Assembly: GCA_944470555.2 (NCBI GenBank)
Contig: OX104127.1
Coordinates: 158,633,276 to 158,697,275, forward strand
Reading direction: 5' to 3'
Origin: Heterobilharzia americana
Lineage: Eukaryota; Platyhelminthes; Trematoda; Strigeidida; Schistosomatidae
DNA length: 64,000 bases
Shown: piece by piece, positions 36,246 through 47,524 of the stretch
How the letters are laid out: every line of letters starts with the position of its first letter
How positions within the stretch are numbered: the first letter of the stretch is position 1
Made by a program: the position numbers and the translations under genes
The notes under the pieces: model-generated
Seen by the model: the letters and a program-made list of their open reading frames with translations, nothing else
Databases searched by the model: none
Told to the model about the DNA's origin: nothing

Positions 36246-36316
36246 AAAACCCTATGTGACAGCCAATTTCACATTATGATTAAGGAAAATTTAACTTTAT
36301 GTATTTTTCTTTGTAG

Positions 36317-36373
36317 CAAGAAAAGGGATATGGTAAACTTTCATCCTACAAAATCTATGAGAAATTGGGTGAA
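36317..36373 (+). CDS. PCTAIRE-type CDK, 57-bp exon with first kinase beta strand
   Basis: This 19-codon exon reads QEKGYGKLSSYKIYEKLGE, between a TTTGTAG acceptor and a GTAAGT donor, phase 0 on both sides. The YxKLxxYxxxxKLGE pattern is the start of the kinase domain in PCTAIRE/PFTAIRE CDKs, just ahead of the glycine-rich loop. The LGE at its end joins GTYATVYKG in the next exon, so intron 3 splits the ATP-binding loop. The short exon length together with the exact match to the family pattern makes this a confident call despite long flanking introns. Confidence 0.92.
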
Positions 36374-36485
36374 GTAAGTGACTAGTTGTTTTTCATATCA
36401 ATAACCTTTAGTACTATTCTTTAAAAGTATTGTCTTCTATGCTTATATATGAAAATATTTGTCCGTATACAGTTCCTTATATTTT

Positions 36486-36640
36486 CAAGGTAGTCTTCAT
36501 TACAGAATAGCATCACCATCAAAATACCAGGGGGTACTAGGCAGCTGTTTCGTTCTAGTATGGAAGCTTTCAGCAGTATGCATCCATGACTCAGTCAAGT
36601 ATAGAACAATGTTGTCAGTTGAAAACGAATGGTCTACTTA
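36486..36640 (-). repeat. SINE-B, minus-strand copy
   Basis: CAAGGTAGTCTTCATTACAG, CTAGGCAGCTGTTTCGTTCT, CTTTCAGCAGTATGCATCC. The core on the minus strand reads CTGAAAG...GAAAC. Confidence 0.6.
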
Positions 36641-37254
36641 AACCATGAAGCCTGAAACTTGTTCCACCTAGTATATTACATCATCACAGTAGACAGCAGT
36701 GCGTACCTAAGCGCAGAGCAATGCATGTCATGACTTCGCCTAAAATAGTTGGATAAAACAACAGATTTTCAGGTTGACTAAAAGAACTACCACTGTCAAT
36801 CTTAAGCAAGTTTTTCTATTTGCCTGTATCCTATCGTCTCGGAATATCATATCTACCGACGAATAGATAGACGAACCACAGCTACCTTTCATACATTGCT
36901 GTATATAATGCTGTGATTTTTGATAACTATTTCATTCAAAACTATGTACATGGAGTAAACTTACTACAATTTTGGATGTTGAGAGTTCGGTCAGTATTCA
37001 GTACTAGAAAACATGGAATTGGTAGCTGTCCAATGACCAATAAGTGTAGATAATTCAGTCTTACGGGGTGTCACTGGCAGCTGAAAAAGCTCAGTGGAAA
37101 TGTCACTGACTGAGATACTGGTTTGCGTGAGTATGAACTTAAAGAGAGATGTAAATTCTGTGGAGGTTACAGATACACCTTACTGGCGAGTGCCAACAAC
37201 CACAAAACATGGATCAGACAAGGCTTCTAGACGATTGCCTCCACTTACCAAATA

Positions 37255-37312
37255 TGTGAGTATTAGTAGTAGTAATGGTAATGGTAGTGGTAATAGTAGT
37301 AGTAGTAGTATT
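37255..37312 (+). repeat. Interrupted (AGT)n / (GGT)n microsatellite
   Basis: GTATTAGTAGTAGTAATGGT followed by GGTAATAGTAGTAGTAGTA. It produces a Ser/Gly/Asn run in the longest local frame but has no sign of being coding. Confidence 0.8.
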
Positions 37313-38006
37313 GTTTTAAGGAAGTCTTAGTTTCCTCTCAAAATGTTTCAAACTGTCTTTTTAAAATTGAAGTCTAATTGGTGTGATTTATATTGGTTTA
37401 CACAAGTGACTTTTAATCATATGGTCACAGAAGTAATGCCCAATCCACCTACTTAGATTTATGTCTCACAACAACACCATCAGTCCTTAGTAGTAGTACA
37501 TGGTTGAGGCTGCTTGCTTACTTCACAATTCTGTATATGGCCATTGAGTAAAATTTGTTTAATTTTAAATGAAGATGAAAATCTGTTTATTTCAAGAGAA
37601 GCGGAATCTTTGGGAGCTTACTACTATGCAATATGTTAAAGAGTGTCTTTCAGAATATGTTCTACCGATGGTTTTCCACCCTTCAGTTTTGTTCATCTCT
37701 CTTACTATGTGTGTGTGTGTGTGTGGATCAGTTAAAACAACAAATAAATTGAGCTTCCTCACTATTGGATTTTATCTTGGTTTGAACTAACCTCTGATTT
37801 CAAAGACAGACATTTTAGCTACTGCACAATCATACATAAGTCAAGTAGAGTCACAGTAAACAATATACCATTTATTATTACACTATTCCCATGATGACTT
37901 TCAGTTTACCAGTACATATGCGACATCAATGGAAAGTCAAATTTTCATGGTTGTATTCGATCAAGAACTAGAAATCACACCACATTTTAGTTATGTGTTC
38001 ATTATA

Positions 38007-38250
38007 TTGTTATTATTTATCCCTTGGGTACCTAGTGGAACATAGGGCTTTAGTAGTACGTCTCCATTGCACTCTGTTTTCGGCAATCTTTTCAACCTGG
38101 CTCCACGACTGCCCACAAGCTCTCATTTCTTCCCTACACGATCTCTTCCATGTCATCCTTGGACCCCCAACTCACCGTTTCCCATCTGGCTTCCACTGGC
38201 GCGTGATGCTCCCAATCGGTCTTCTCAGTGCATACCCAATCCAGTCATTA
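38007..38250 (-). mobile_element. RTE-type LINE, 3'-terminal fragment
   Basis: Minus strand ends TGTTCCACTAGGTACCCAAG GGATAAATAATAACAATAT. Upstream it matches the RTE C-terminal block as far as about 38250. Confidence 0.78.
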
Positions 38251-38344
38251 TTTAGTGCAAACTGAATAAAAATCATACAAATGTGTGATTTTAAACGCTG
38301 ATGCAGTTCCATTTCAATCTCAGTAATAATCCTGTTCACAGGTA

Positions 38345-38600
38345 GTCGTCGTGAAAGCTTTACTTACATCTCACTGAGACTCAAACAATACCACTCATTA
38401 CCGTGCAACCACATCCAGTTGACGAGTCTTAAATATGAGGAAGTGCAAGTCATACTTGTTAGCCAGTATCCATCACTAGTAAGAAAAATGAAAATACCGG
38501 CAGAATCGAGGGATCCCAACAGGAGCCACTATGTTTTTTAGTGGCCAATCAATTCGGTCCAATCAATGACGGGAATTTACAGTCTGTGACGTCCAAACTA
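38345..38600 (+). repeat. Sm-alpha-type SINE, plus copy
   Basis: B-box-like CTGAGACTCAAACAATACCA, CATCCAGTTGACGAGTCTTA, GAGGAAGTGCAAGTC, tail CAATTCGGTCCAATCAATGA. The first core box is TTGACGA and GAAA is GGAA. Confidence 0.65.
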
Positions 38601-38755
38601 GTACATGAAATGTTTAGAGCTATTTTCACACAAGATTTTGCATATAACTCATTCATTTCATCTTCATGATCTATTCAGAAGGAAGTTTGAAACCAAGATA
38701 TTCGCTAGTGGATTATAACTTTGGATATATCGCCTCTGAATCAGATTTAAAGAGA

Positions 38756-39790
38756 CCAGTTTAGAGAAGGGACTCTTGAAATCAACGATTAAAGGTTTTC
38801 AACTGTACAAAATGTACATGGATGATACTTTTATTATCTGTGATCATCAGTATGATTTGAATCATGTTCTACAAATATTCAGTGACTGCCATTCACCGAT
38901 TAGATTCACTCTTGAGGTTGAAAATCAATCGAAAATTGACTTTCTTGATAAACAGCTGATGGAAGGAAGATTAAATAGATCAATTGACAGAAAACTAATG
39001 TGTAATGGTCAACTGACTAACTATGTATGATAGCTGGGTTTCTATGAGTCGTAAGCAAAACCTGATCATATCTCTTACCACTCGTAATAGACGAATCTAC
39101 AGTACCGATGTCTTAGAAGAGTAAGTTTCTGTTCTAGTTAATGAACAACATGATTGAAAACGGATTCCCACTAGGCTTCATAGACAAAATCATCAAGCCT
39201 ATATCTCGTTGAAAGAACATTACCAGTGTGTCAACAAAGACACTGTATATGAATCTAAAGTTGAAAGATGATTCTCCCACTGTCAGTGTAAAGAGAAGGA
39301 TAGCAAATGCCCTTAGGTGAACATTCTTTGTATAAACGCTGAGACAAGTATTCTCTTGTCACCCAACGATAACTAACAACTCAAAGGAAAAAAACTTTCA
39401 TATCTGAGCACTTCTCCGCACATATATGAATTCACTTGCTCTTGTACAGGCAGATATATAGGTGGTCCGATGCGACTGTTATTTAAAAGGGTTCAAGAGC
39501 ACTATCCTACATAGTTACAAAGAATTAACAATGCAGGAATAATGAGTGCCATAATTGAGCACATCGTAGACACGAATCACGCTATCTCAAGAATTTCCAT
39601 GTTCAAAGTCATCTATAAAGTGAAGAGAAACCTTCCAAAGGTTATATGTCTTCGTATTCTCTGCATCGCCTAAGCTCTTGCTTTCCATATGAAGACACCT
39701 GAACTCTGTATGCAGAAGAAGTTTGTTCAACCGGTCCTCCTTTCACGGTTTTAGTTTTCAGTCTCATCTACCCGCCTCTTTTTCTTCTCA
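38756..39790 (+). mobile_element. Penelope-like element (lineage 2), RT palm to GIY-YIG tail
   Basis: An open segment (38776-39030) reads GFQLYKMYMDDTFIICDHQY, with YMDD at 38815-38826, then FTLEVENQSKIDFLDKQLME. After stops, the tail reads VYEFTCSCTGRYIGGPM near 39415-39470 and RVQEHYPT...LQRINNAGIMSAIIEHIVDT, the GIY-YIG endonuclease (YIG present). It closes with FKVIYKVKRNLPKVICLRIL. It is clearly a different lineage from the 40680 copy (VYEFTCSC rather than INYTNCDQ). Confidence 0.85.
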
Positions 39791-40427
39791 TTTTTCTATT
39801 TTCACACTTATTTTGATTAATATTCCCGACTCATCAGTTTTATTAGTTTTCTGATTTTCATGACACCTCACAAGATTGATACTATTTGTGTTGTCATAAT
39901 TGATTAACCCTTTTTTTACTATCGAATCTTTACACTAGAAAAATGTATAAATTTACGACTTCACAGTTTTGAAAATGAAATCGTCAAAAAGAGACTCTTC
40001 ACTGTGATTTTTATGTGTTATTCTATGGTAGAACTCAATCAATACTTTTGAAGTTCATTATCCCCTTGAATTTAACCCAGTCTCTACAACTCCTTTTTTG
40101 TATCATTATTTGAGGTGTAGAGAAAAGTTCAGATTACTTTTTAACGTTAACACTGATCCAGATGACTGACATTGTTTTCAGCATCAGCTTATAGACTAGT
40201 TCCCAGACTTCGACTATCGTCTGTTTTCAATCCTATCACCTTATCTCTTCTCTAACAGAAATTATCATGAAAAACCTAATATGCCATAAATGTTGTATGA
40301 GGAAGGAAATATCAGAATAGTACTAGGTTATCAGTTTTCGATAATAAATCAATACTAACTACATGCTCACTGTCACTCATTTATTTTCCGGTTAGATTAC
40401 TATTAGTATGATTAGGATTATAGATTG

Positions 40428-40540
40428 AGGTCAGTAGTCGAACTTCTTAGCTCAGTTGATAGAGCATCGGACCGAAAACCCCAACGGGCACTGGTCCGAA
40501 TGCAGCCGCCGTCCAGATTTTTATCTCACCTTCATCAACA
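40428..40540 (+). repeat. SINE-C tRNA-like unit (single)
   Basis: CTTAGCTCAGTTGATAGAGC, ATCGGACCGAAAACC, TGGTCCGAATGCAGCC and the shared suffix CAGATTTTTATCTCACCTTC. The acceptor stem is not paired, so it is a SINE head, not a tRNA gene. Confidence 0.7.
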
Positions 40541-40679
40541 CAATAATAAAGAGAACTGCTGTAGTTTTAGCTTTTATCCATGTTATGGTGTCGGATAACA
40601 AAGTACACTTGGTTGGAAACCTTTCAAAACCGGTGAGAAGATTAAATCTTAAATTTTTTAAAAATCAGCCTCCAACAGA

Positions 40680-41745
40680 GGCAATGGCATCAAATTCACA
40701 ATGAAGAAGGAGTCAAACAACCAACTACCATTCCTGGATGTTTTAGTTGGTAGGACAAATACCAGAAAGCTGGAAACACAAGTGTACAGGAAGCCAACAC
40801 ACACTGATCAAATCCTCAACTACAATAGTAACAACCTAACAACGCACAAAAATATTTGCGTACAGACTCTATTCAAAAGAGGGAGAACACACAATGAAGA
40901 AAAATACTTCATCTTTATCCTAAAGAAGAACGTCTACCCACGAAACCTTATCAGAAGATGCCTATCCTGTACATCATCAACTGCAAAGTCATCCACTGAA
41001 ATCAACGAATGCACCATTCTACTTTACATCAAGAAGATGTCAGAAATCACAACAACATTATTAAGACCACTTGGAATTGATGTGGCCACTCATCAACCAA
41101 CAATTTCCCCACAAACACCATTATACAGAATGATCAAAGGATGCAACAATCAAACAAGACAAACTGAATATCATTCACAAAATCAACTACACTAATTGTG
41201 ATCAAAACTACATTGGACAAAGTGGTCACCCTCTTCGTCTTCGTCTACATGAACATCAGTTGGCTGTTAAACGTCACGACATCTCATCGCTGCTCCTTTT
41301 AATGCATGTGGATAACAAGTATGGACATGAATTCCATTTTTGGCAATGTAGAAATGTTGGATGTAGAGAGGAAACACACAGAATATCATAGAATTCCTAG
41401 AAGCATGACATTCACTTCAGTCAGTCAGTAATCAATAGATGTATAGAAACAGATCGAATCTATCAATCAACAGGAGAAATGATAAAGGAGAGGAAGGTGA
41501 GAAGTCAAGTGGAAGAATTGTCAACAGGAAAATGTGTAGTTAGTCGATGACACAACAATCAAGGGAAACAACCAACCACACACAAATCAATTGGTGTGTG
41601 GAAGGTGTTGACTCACTGACTGAGAGATATTGACAGCTCACTTCATAGTGAAGGTGGTGTTGATGATGTTGTCTAGAAAGACGATGAAATCTCCACGACT
41701 AGACAACCCAGCTCAGAGAACACAACACAACTAAGAAAGTCTTAG
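40680..41745 (+). mobile_element. Penelope-like element (lineage 1), end of RT plus GIY-YIG endonuclease
   Basis: A 164-codon open frame (40701-41195) reads KKESNNQLPFLDVLVGRTNT, then KLETQVYRKPTHTDQILNYN and VATHQPTISPQTPLYRMIKG. After one frame change, IHKINYTNCDQNYIGQSGHP and LRLRLHEHQLAVKRHDISSL follow at 41180-41300: the GIY-YIG nuclease with its YIG motif. This is the best-preserved lineage-1 copy here, truncated inside the RT at its 5' end. The 3' terminal block ends near 41745. Confidence 0.87.
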
Positions 41746-41825
41746 TCATAGCTGGATTTAAACAAGCTACCTGCAGGTTACCCACCTGGTCCTCGATAAA
41801 CTGAGCTATCTGATTTAGCTACTGA
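41746..41825 (-). repeat. tRNA-like SINE head, minus strand
   Basis: Minus strand: AGATAGCTCAGTTTATCGAG, ACCAGGTGGGTAACCTGCAG, TTGTTTAAATCCAGC. It has A- and B-box-like elements but no paired acceptor stem. It lies immediately 3' of the Penelope end. Confidence 0.4.
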
Positions 41826-42079
41826 CTATATCTCAATGTCACTGGAATTACCAAGGGCTTTATCCAATCAGTATGTCATCTCATCATTATGTTATTATCA
41901 TTTGATCGTATATACACAGGCTGCCCAGCCAGAAGTTCTCATCGTAATCTTAGCCAGCATAAATTAGAAACATGAAGCATCAGACTGATTATCAATTTGA
42001 CTATCAGGATATGCTTAAATCTCTCCATAGACAATGAAAGTTTTGGTTGTGATACTTTTGAATTTCCCCTTGCAATGCA

Positions 42080-42320
42080 GGGCCGGATGGCTAAGCCTCT
42101 GTTGGTAGATGTGTCCCTATGTGGATGCCTCGATAGTGTCCAATATTGATGATGTTATGTTGATCTTGGTGACTAATAGAGTTACTGGATACCGGGTTGG
42201 AGTCTCAGTAGGAACAACAACACTCTCTGGAAGGCAGATACACCTAGCTGACGAGTCCCATACAGGATGAAATGCATGTCCTGGATTCTGTACCTATCTA
42301 CTATCCATCAATAGTCTCAT
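42080..42320. repeat. Sm-alpha-type SINE: minus tail joined to plus hammerhead half
   Basis: 42085-42165 is a minus-strand tail. 42195-42310 is plus strand: GGGTTGGAGTCTCAGTAGGA, hammerhead at 42243-42286, TACTATCCATCA end. Confidence 0.72.
42243..42286 (+). ncRNA. Hammerhead ribozyme motif, core intact
   Basis: CTAG / CTGG stem I, CTGACGA at 42248-42254, stem II GTCC...GGAT, GAAA at 42269-42272, very short stem III ATGCATGT, and cleavage triplet GTC before CTGG at 42281. All required core bases are present; of the Sm-alpha copies here it is the best candidate for residual activity. Confidence 0.7.
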
Positions 42321-42699
42321 TTGCTAGTTAACACTAATTTTGCTGATTGTTTCCATGCCTACTGATTGAAATAAACTGTGTAGAAAAGAAATACTATAAG
42401 TTGTGTTATCTTTAATGAAAATGTCTCCTTTGACATCGATTGTCTACTGCAGCGTTTGTATATCACAAACCAAACGTAGTACAATGAGCATGTTACATCT
42501 TCAGTTGAATATTTATTTAACTTATTTGAATTAAAAAAGCATAGATCTGCATAAAGGACGTTTTCGTAATTCTTCATCATAGCTGCACACTCTTAGTCGT
42601 ATAATACTTTAAAGATATATCATGAATTTCACATATAAGGGTCAAAGGTTAACGCCCGTTTAGTAACTAAACGTAATGAATTTTGAATCGGAAGATAAA

Positions 42700-42960
42700 A
42701 CCGGTATAATGTGTCTGATAGCAAGTCAATCTGCAGACATAAAAAAGAAGCCGTACTGGATTTAAGTTTCGTGCTTGTTAGCACTCGTCAGCAACACTTA
42801 TCTACAACTTTGACGCGACTGATATCCCACTGGAAATTACGACCCACGTCATCCATTCTTGTAGTCAAAGCTATTCGGGCAATGAGAAGTCTGTTGTAGG
42901 AATGGACTAAGTACATTGACTGATCACTGAATGGTGATCAACTTTATGTGTTTTAATCCT
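42700..42960 (+). repeat. Unclassified SINE-like repeat (family E)
   Basis: GTGCTTGTTAGCACTCGTCA, GCAACACTTATCTACAACTT, AGTCAAAGCTATTCGGGCAA and AGTCTGTTGTAGGAATGGA. This resembles 63640-63790 (CTGCTTCTTAACACTCGTCA, GAGCTATTCAGGCAGCGAAT, TTTTGTAGGATTGGA) and more distantly 51230-51450. Confidence 0.55.
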
Positions 42961-44441
42961 CCTAAGTACTGATCGAATTCTACTAGTCGTTTTCCAATAT
43001 AATCATCAACTTAGGATACTCCCTATCTTTTTGCAACTTCATTGGTATTACACTGGACGGAGGTGTTCGATAGAAAGCCTATTTCATTCGCCAAATCTAG
43101 TTTTGATTGCTTTGATCAATATTTTCAAAGGAAACATTTTATGAAATTTTTTATACTCAATGATTTTCAATTGCATTCATTATTCAGTATTTAATTAACT
43201 TCTATTGTGTGTGAAATGATTGTTGTTCATTGAAATATACACGAATTAGACACTGGTGTGAATAATCGTTTCAGCTATCCATTACACTTAATCCAGTCTC
43301 ATAGGTGGTATATTGTGACCCAAACAGCTCATTGGGTTCCAGATTCTATTTTTAAATGGTTAATCCTTCTGTTGATCAAAGAAGATGTAATCAAAATTCA
43401 TTTCAATAGCTTAATCTGATTTTATACATTACACTGAACAAGTGATATACACGTTTCATATGATCTGAAAGAACAATATGTTCCAAAATGGAAGTATCAT
43501 TCAGTCTAAATTCTGTTTTTAATAACTATACTGATATATTCTCTTGAATACACCTTGACAGTATCCTGCTAGTATGATTTATTCATTTAGCTCCATAAGA
43601 GTGAATAAATTTATGTGCACACATGGACGTTGTCTTATCAATAATATTTTGATGAACAAGAATTTGTATGCACCGAGTAATAACAAACGCAGCAGCGAAG
43701 GATGTCTATCGAATGGCTTTTAATAAACGAACGTATATCACTTGACTACCTGTGTCACCCTTTGATTTCAGACTTTTACGTAGGTATTTCTTAATTAGTA
43801 TTAGTCTGTATAAAACACAAGGCTTATATTTTATATATTTACTGAAGAATCCCAACTCTGTATCCAATATTTCTTTCATGCATTTATGGTTGTATCATAA
43901 TTTACGAAACACTGGGTACAGTTTCATCTCTTAGTGAATAAGAGAACTCTGATTCTCGAAGCTTTATATACACTCCTGATTAACGGATGACAGAAGACTT
44001 TCACTGAAAGACAAATCTCCATCTATGAATGGTTATTCTAACTTTCTTCTCAAGCTCTGATTTATTGAATAAAACGTCAGATTTGACAGTTAAACGTTTG
44101 CCAACCAAAACTTTAATTCATCAAACAAATGGAAACACATACATTCAGAGCTATGGAAATTTACCCTGCCAGTGTTGTTACTGTCAATATTAGGATATCC
44201 ATATTAAGCTTTCATACTTGTTGACCTTCATCAATAAGATATTTCTGCCAATATAATGATTTCATAACTTAGCATGAATACCAAATATTTGTGGGTCTTT
44301 TAAGTTAGAGTACAAAGCTGCACTCAGTCGCTAAGTAATCATAGCGCTTAAATCCAGCTGTATATATTGTATCATATTAGTATCAGTTTGCGTTAATAGA
44401 TTATCTCTAATGCTATTTTTAATTTCCTATTTACCTTAAAG

Positions 44442-44651
44442 GGAACATATGCAACTGTATACAAAGGTTATAGTTTAGTATCTAAACAACCAGTTGCTTT
44501 GAAAAGGATACGTATGCGAAAATCAGAAGGTGCACCATGTACAGCTATACGTGAGATTAGCTTATTACGAGGATTGAATCATGCAAATATTGTAAAATTA
44601 CATGATGTTATCTATGAAATGGATTCATTAACATTGGTTTTCGAATTTGGA
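44442..44651 (+). CDS. PCTAIRE-type CDK, N-lobe exon with PCTAIRE helix
   Basis: This 70-codon exon encodes GTYATVYKG (rest of the ATP-binding loop, with the Thr-Tyr pair that is an inhibitory phosphorylation site in CDKs), the catalytic Lys in VALK (44502-44504), and the cyclin-binding C-helix PCTAIRE at 44535-44555, whose Glu pairs with that Lys. It goes on to the beta-4/5 segment [17 protein letters not shown] and the hinge LTLVFEFG. The exact PCTAIRE heptapeptide places the gene in the CDK16/17/18 group rather than CDK14/15 (PFTAIRE) or CDK5. Family members are activated by cyclin Y-type partners and act in the cytoplasm and at membranes; that is family knowledge, not visible here. The exon ends in phase 0 before GTAAGT. 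Confidence 0.96.
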
Positions 44652-44989
44652 GTAAGTTATTGTTTAATGCATATCTTTGATAAACTGTACTATGTATGTA
44701 TGATTATGTAACCCTTCTGTTTAATTTTCCATCTATTCGTCAACATTTTTACAAAATGTTTTAGGTGGAAAATGGATTCATAAAAAGATCAATCATTTAG
44801 GTATTTTTTTCGATAACCTCTACTTCAGGTCCTACATTTACTTGTACATATTGAGGAAACATGAGTCAACAAATTTGGGGGTTTTGTTCATCAGTTTATT
44901 TGAACGATCAGTACACGGATCATAAATTCATCCTGTGTGAAAAATACAATGGACAGGTGAGATATACTTAGCAGGTTCAACACAGTACA

Positions 44990-45600
44990 CCCAAAGATGA
45001 AATTGACGTATGAAGAAGAGACAAGAAAGATATTCCAAAGGCTAGCATGAAGTCATTATACATTCGCATACAATTTACAAGTGACTTACTTAGCGAGACA
45101 TATTAATTCATAAACTATACAGATTACTTCAAAAAACTTTTATGCTGGCGAATTACAAATTACTTTCTCTATACGGCCAATAGTGACACCGAGACTGAAA
45201 GATGAATCACTTAGACTGGCCACTTCCTATTGTGTTTATCAGTTCAACTGCTCCTGTCGAGCTAGTTACATCGGTCGCTTCTCTAAGAATATAATATATA
45301 CCACAGTAGTCAAGTTGTGGTCAAGATTGTTATCAACTCCGTGTTGGCACATTTAGTTGAAAATGAACCATAAGGTAGATATGAATAAGTCGTTTACCAT
45401 TTTGTACAGGGTTCTCAACAACTTTTCAAAGGGTACCTGACTCTGAATCCTACAGACAGCAGAAACAGTAGAAATCAGGATAAAACAACTGGAGTTATAT
45501 GTTAAAAAAAGGTGTTGTCGCTACAACTATCGTGATCCAATTCGGGACACAAACATTCCTTAGCATTCTACTCTATACTGCAGATACCCCTTCATTCCAA
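44990..45600 (+). mobile_element. Penelope-like element (lineage 2), GIY-YIG relic
   Basis: FSIRPIVTPRLKDESLRLA then YCVYQFNCSCRASYIGRFSK at ~45230-45285 is a recognisable GIY-YIG start. The preceding YTFAYNLQVTYLARHINS is typical of the linker. The downstream part has no long open frame. Confidence 0.65.
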
Positions 45601-46067
45601 TAATCTGGAATAATTTTGGCACATTCTCCTAACCTATTCTATCTCCTAATATGAGTAACATTCTATCAAGTTATTATTCCTTGAATTATCTTTCCTGATT
45701 TATTTCATCTAACTCTCATAAATACCTTCCTACTGTTTTATTAAACCATAACCTTGTAGTATTACCCACGCAGTATAATTGTATAGGTAATGAAGTTATT
45801 TTGTAGCAAATCCCAATAGTAATGGTTTTATCATTAACGTTCACAAAAGAACTTCCTCAGTTGATTTCCTCAACTGAATAACTAACAAACTGATAAGTGG
45901 AATGTCAATATTGTTTGCGCATAATTCTTCAATACGCAGATATAAAACCTTTGGAATTATAACAAAAATTTTCGACTATTTAAATATCATTTAATAATAG
46001 TGGACGTCTAATCACCCTAGAAGTAGTATTCACTATTAGGTGATCTGTCACATAACTCCTTTGTAAA

Positions 46068-46845
46068 TTATTATTATTTTTTCCTTGAGTTTCTAGTGGA
46101 ACATAAGGCTTCAGCAGCACACTTCCATTGCACTCTCTTCTCTGTAGTCTTTTCAACCTCGCTCCACCAATGCTCACAAGCTTTCATTTCTTCCTCCATG
46201 TCAGCCTCACCTCGGACGCCCAACTCGCCGTTTCTCATCTGGGCTCCACTCGATGGCCTGGTGCGTGATATCTTCAGTCGACCTTCTCAGTGTATGCCCA
46301 ATCCGTCTCCATTTCCCCATTCTGCATATTTGTTGAACGACAGGTTCTTGCTTCATTGGTTAATTTATAGAGCTGTTTATTGTTTATTGTTTCTGGACAT
46401 CTCATCTGATCTTCTTTATCGAGCGTAGACGGCTGCTGATGAATGTCTGTAGTATGCTGGAAGTGCTTTTCGTGACGCACCAAGTTTCGGAACCATATAG
46501 CACCACTGACTAGAAATTAGTGTTTAAAATCCAGATCTTGTTCTTTATGCTGAGTGCAGGAGATATCTGCATTGGTTTCAGGTTGATCAACGCCTACCTT
46601 GCTTTTCTGATCCTGGCTCTGGCGTCCTTGTCTCTGCCTGTGCCACCTGAAGTTGAAACGGTGCTGCCTAGATAGGTGAAAGAGGCTACTTCCTTTAAGT
46701 TTCTCCCATTGATGGTGATTGGAGCTTGTTGTTGCTGTTGGTGGTAGCGTTGGCTGTATATCTTCATCATCTCTGTCTTCCCTATATTCCCTAGAAGTGT
46801 CGTTTTTGCTGCCCTACCTCTTCTGTCTTCTCGTCTCCTACATTA
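46068..46845 (-). mobile_element. RTE-type LINE, 3' third
   Basis: 3' end ATGTTCCACTAGAAACTCAA GGAAAAAATAATAATAA at 46068-46105. The minus strand continues through QNGEMETDWAYTEK and the region upstream of it, then the Gln-rich tract (CAACAGCAACAACAAGC, ~46725). Homology ends near 46845. Confidence 0.8.
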
Positions 46846-46869
46846 CTATAGGCTATAGGATTAAGGTAT

Positions 46870-47265
46870 ACGTGATATACAAGGAGTGGCTATCGTGACT
46901 CAGTAGCCTGATGGAGGGGTAAGCAATGGATCTAGTACACGTAACATCATATGAACTACCCGTAGCGCAAGAAGTGGTTATTTTACCTCAGTGGCCTAGT
47001 TGATAACGCTCTGACGTTTGAAACGATCGGTCCTAAGTTCGAATCCTAGTGGAAAGAACATTACTCTCTGAGTGATAGATACATCTAACTGACGAGTCCC
47101 AAATCAGATGAAATGCGTATCCTGAATTCCACTCAAAGTCACTCTCCATCATGAACATAAAATTGAAACAAGCAAAATGTAGGCATCCGGCAGGAGCTCA
47201 TATGTAAATATAGACAGATCAATTCGGTCCAACCACCTATAGGATTATACAAGCAACATCATATA
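46870..47265 (+). repeat. Sm-alpha-type SINE, partial head then full copy
   Basis: A head fragment at 46885-46965 is followed by CCGTAGCGCAAGAAGTGGTT and a complete copy: head CCTCAGTGGCCTAGTTGATA, B box AAGTTCGAATCCTAGTGG, hammerhead 47084-47127, tail AATTCGGTCCAACCACC. A head-to-tail arrangement. Confidence 0.78.
47084..47127 (+). ncRNA. Hammerhead ribozyme-like motif in Sm-alpha SINE
   Basis: CTGACGA at 47089-47095 and GAAA at 47110-47113 are intact, but stem II is weakened (GTCC opposite AGAT) and the cleavage triplet reads ATC. Possibly slow or inactive. Confidence 0.6.
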
Positions 47266-47524
47266 ACTCTCTCCTTTTTGTATGACTATTGTTTTCTAAA
47301 TTATGATCACTAACCATTCAGGGTGAAATTGACTATCTTTTGCTATTTAATCTGTATGTGTGTTGTTATTCGCATTCTCTTTTATTGTAAATACGAAACA
47401 GGATAGGTCATAGGTGACATTCTGAACATTTTGTCATATCATGTCCAAGTACAATAAGACATTACAAGCGGATGTTTATATCCTTTATCTTGGTATAGAA
47501 GGATAAATTGGTCTCAGTATATTT

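Larger units (their letters stand above)
24497..36316 (+). other. Intron 2 of the PCTAIRE kinase gene (11.8 kb)
   Basis: Runs from GTATGT at 24497 to a TTTGTAG acceptor at 36316. Nothing is recognised in 24497-24885, 25641-25802, 26441-26591, 27006-27454, 28213-28689, 28891-29144, 29961-30311, 31736-32344, 32821-32997, 33571-33815 and 34214-35085. The block 24890-25440 is less AT-rich than its surroundings and may be an unclassified repeat: it contains a tRNA-A-box-like CTCAGTGGCTTAAGACGC near 25180 but no second copy that I could find here. Confidence 0.8.
36374..44441 (+). other. Intron 3 of the PCTAIRE kinase gene (8.1 kb)
   Basis: GTAAGT at 36374 to a TTAAAG acceptor at 44441. It interrupts the codons of the glycine-rich loop. 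Nothing recognised in 36641-37250, 37313-38006 (apart from a short GT run near 37711), 38601-38755, 39791-40427, 42321-42699 and 42961-44441; the last stretch is the longest repeat-poor interval in this intron. Confidence 0.85.

Noticed and set aside
37094..37330. 78-codon ORF ending in a Ser/Gly/Asn run, with a GTGAGT-like donor nearby
   Set aside because: Exons 3 and 4 of the kinase join directly within LGE|GTY, so no exon is needed here; the frame is driven by an AGT microsatellite and no family is recognisable.
40428..40540. tRNA-like sequence with A and B boxes (also at 26905, 36088, 41746, 59010)
   Set aside because: Acceptor stems do not pair and each is followed by a shared SINE body, so these are SINE heads, not functional tRNA genes.
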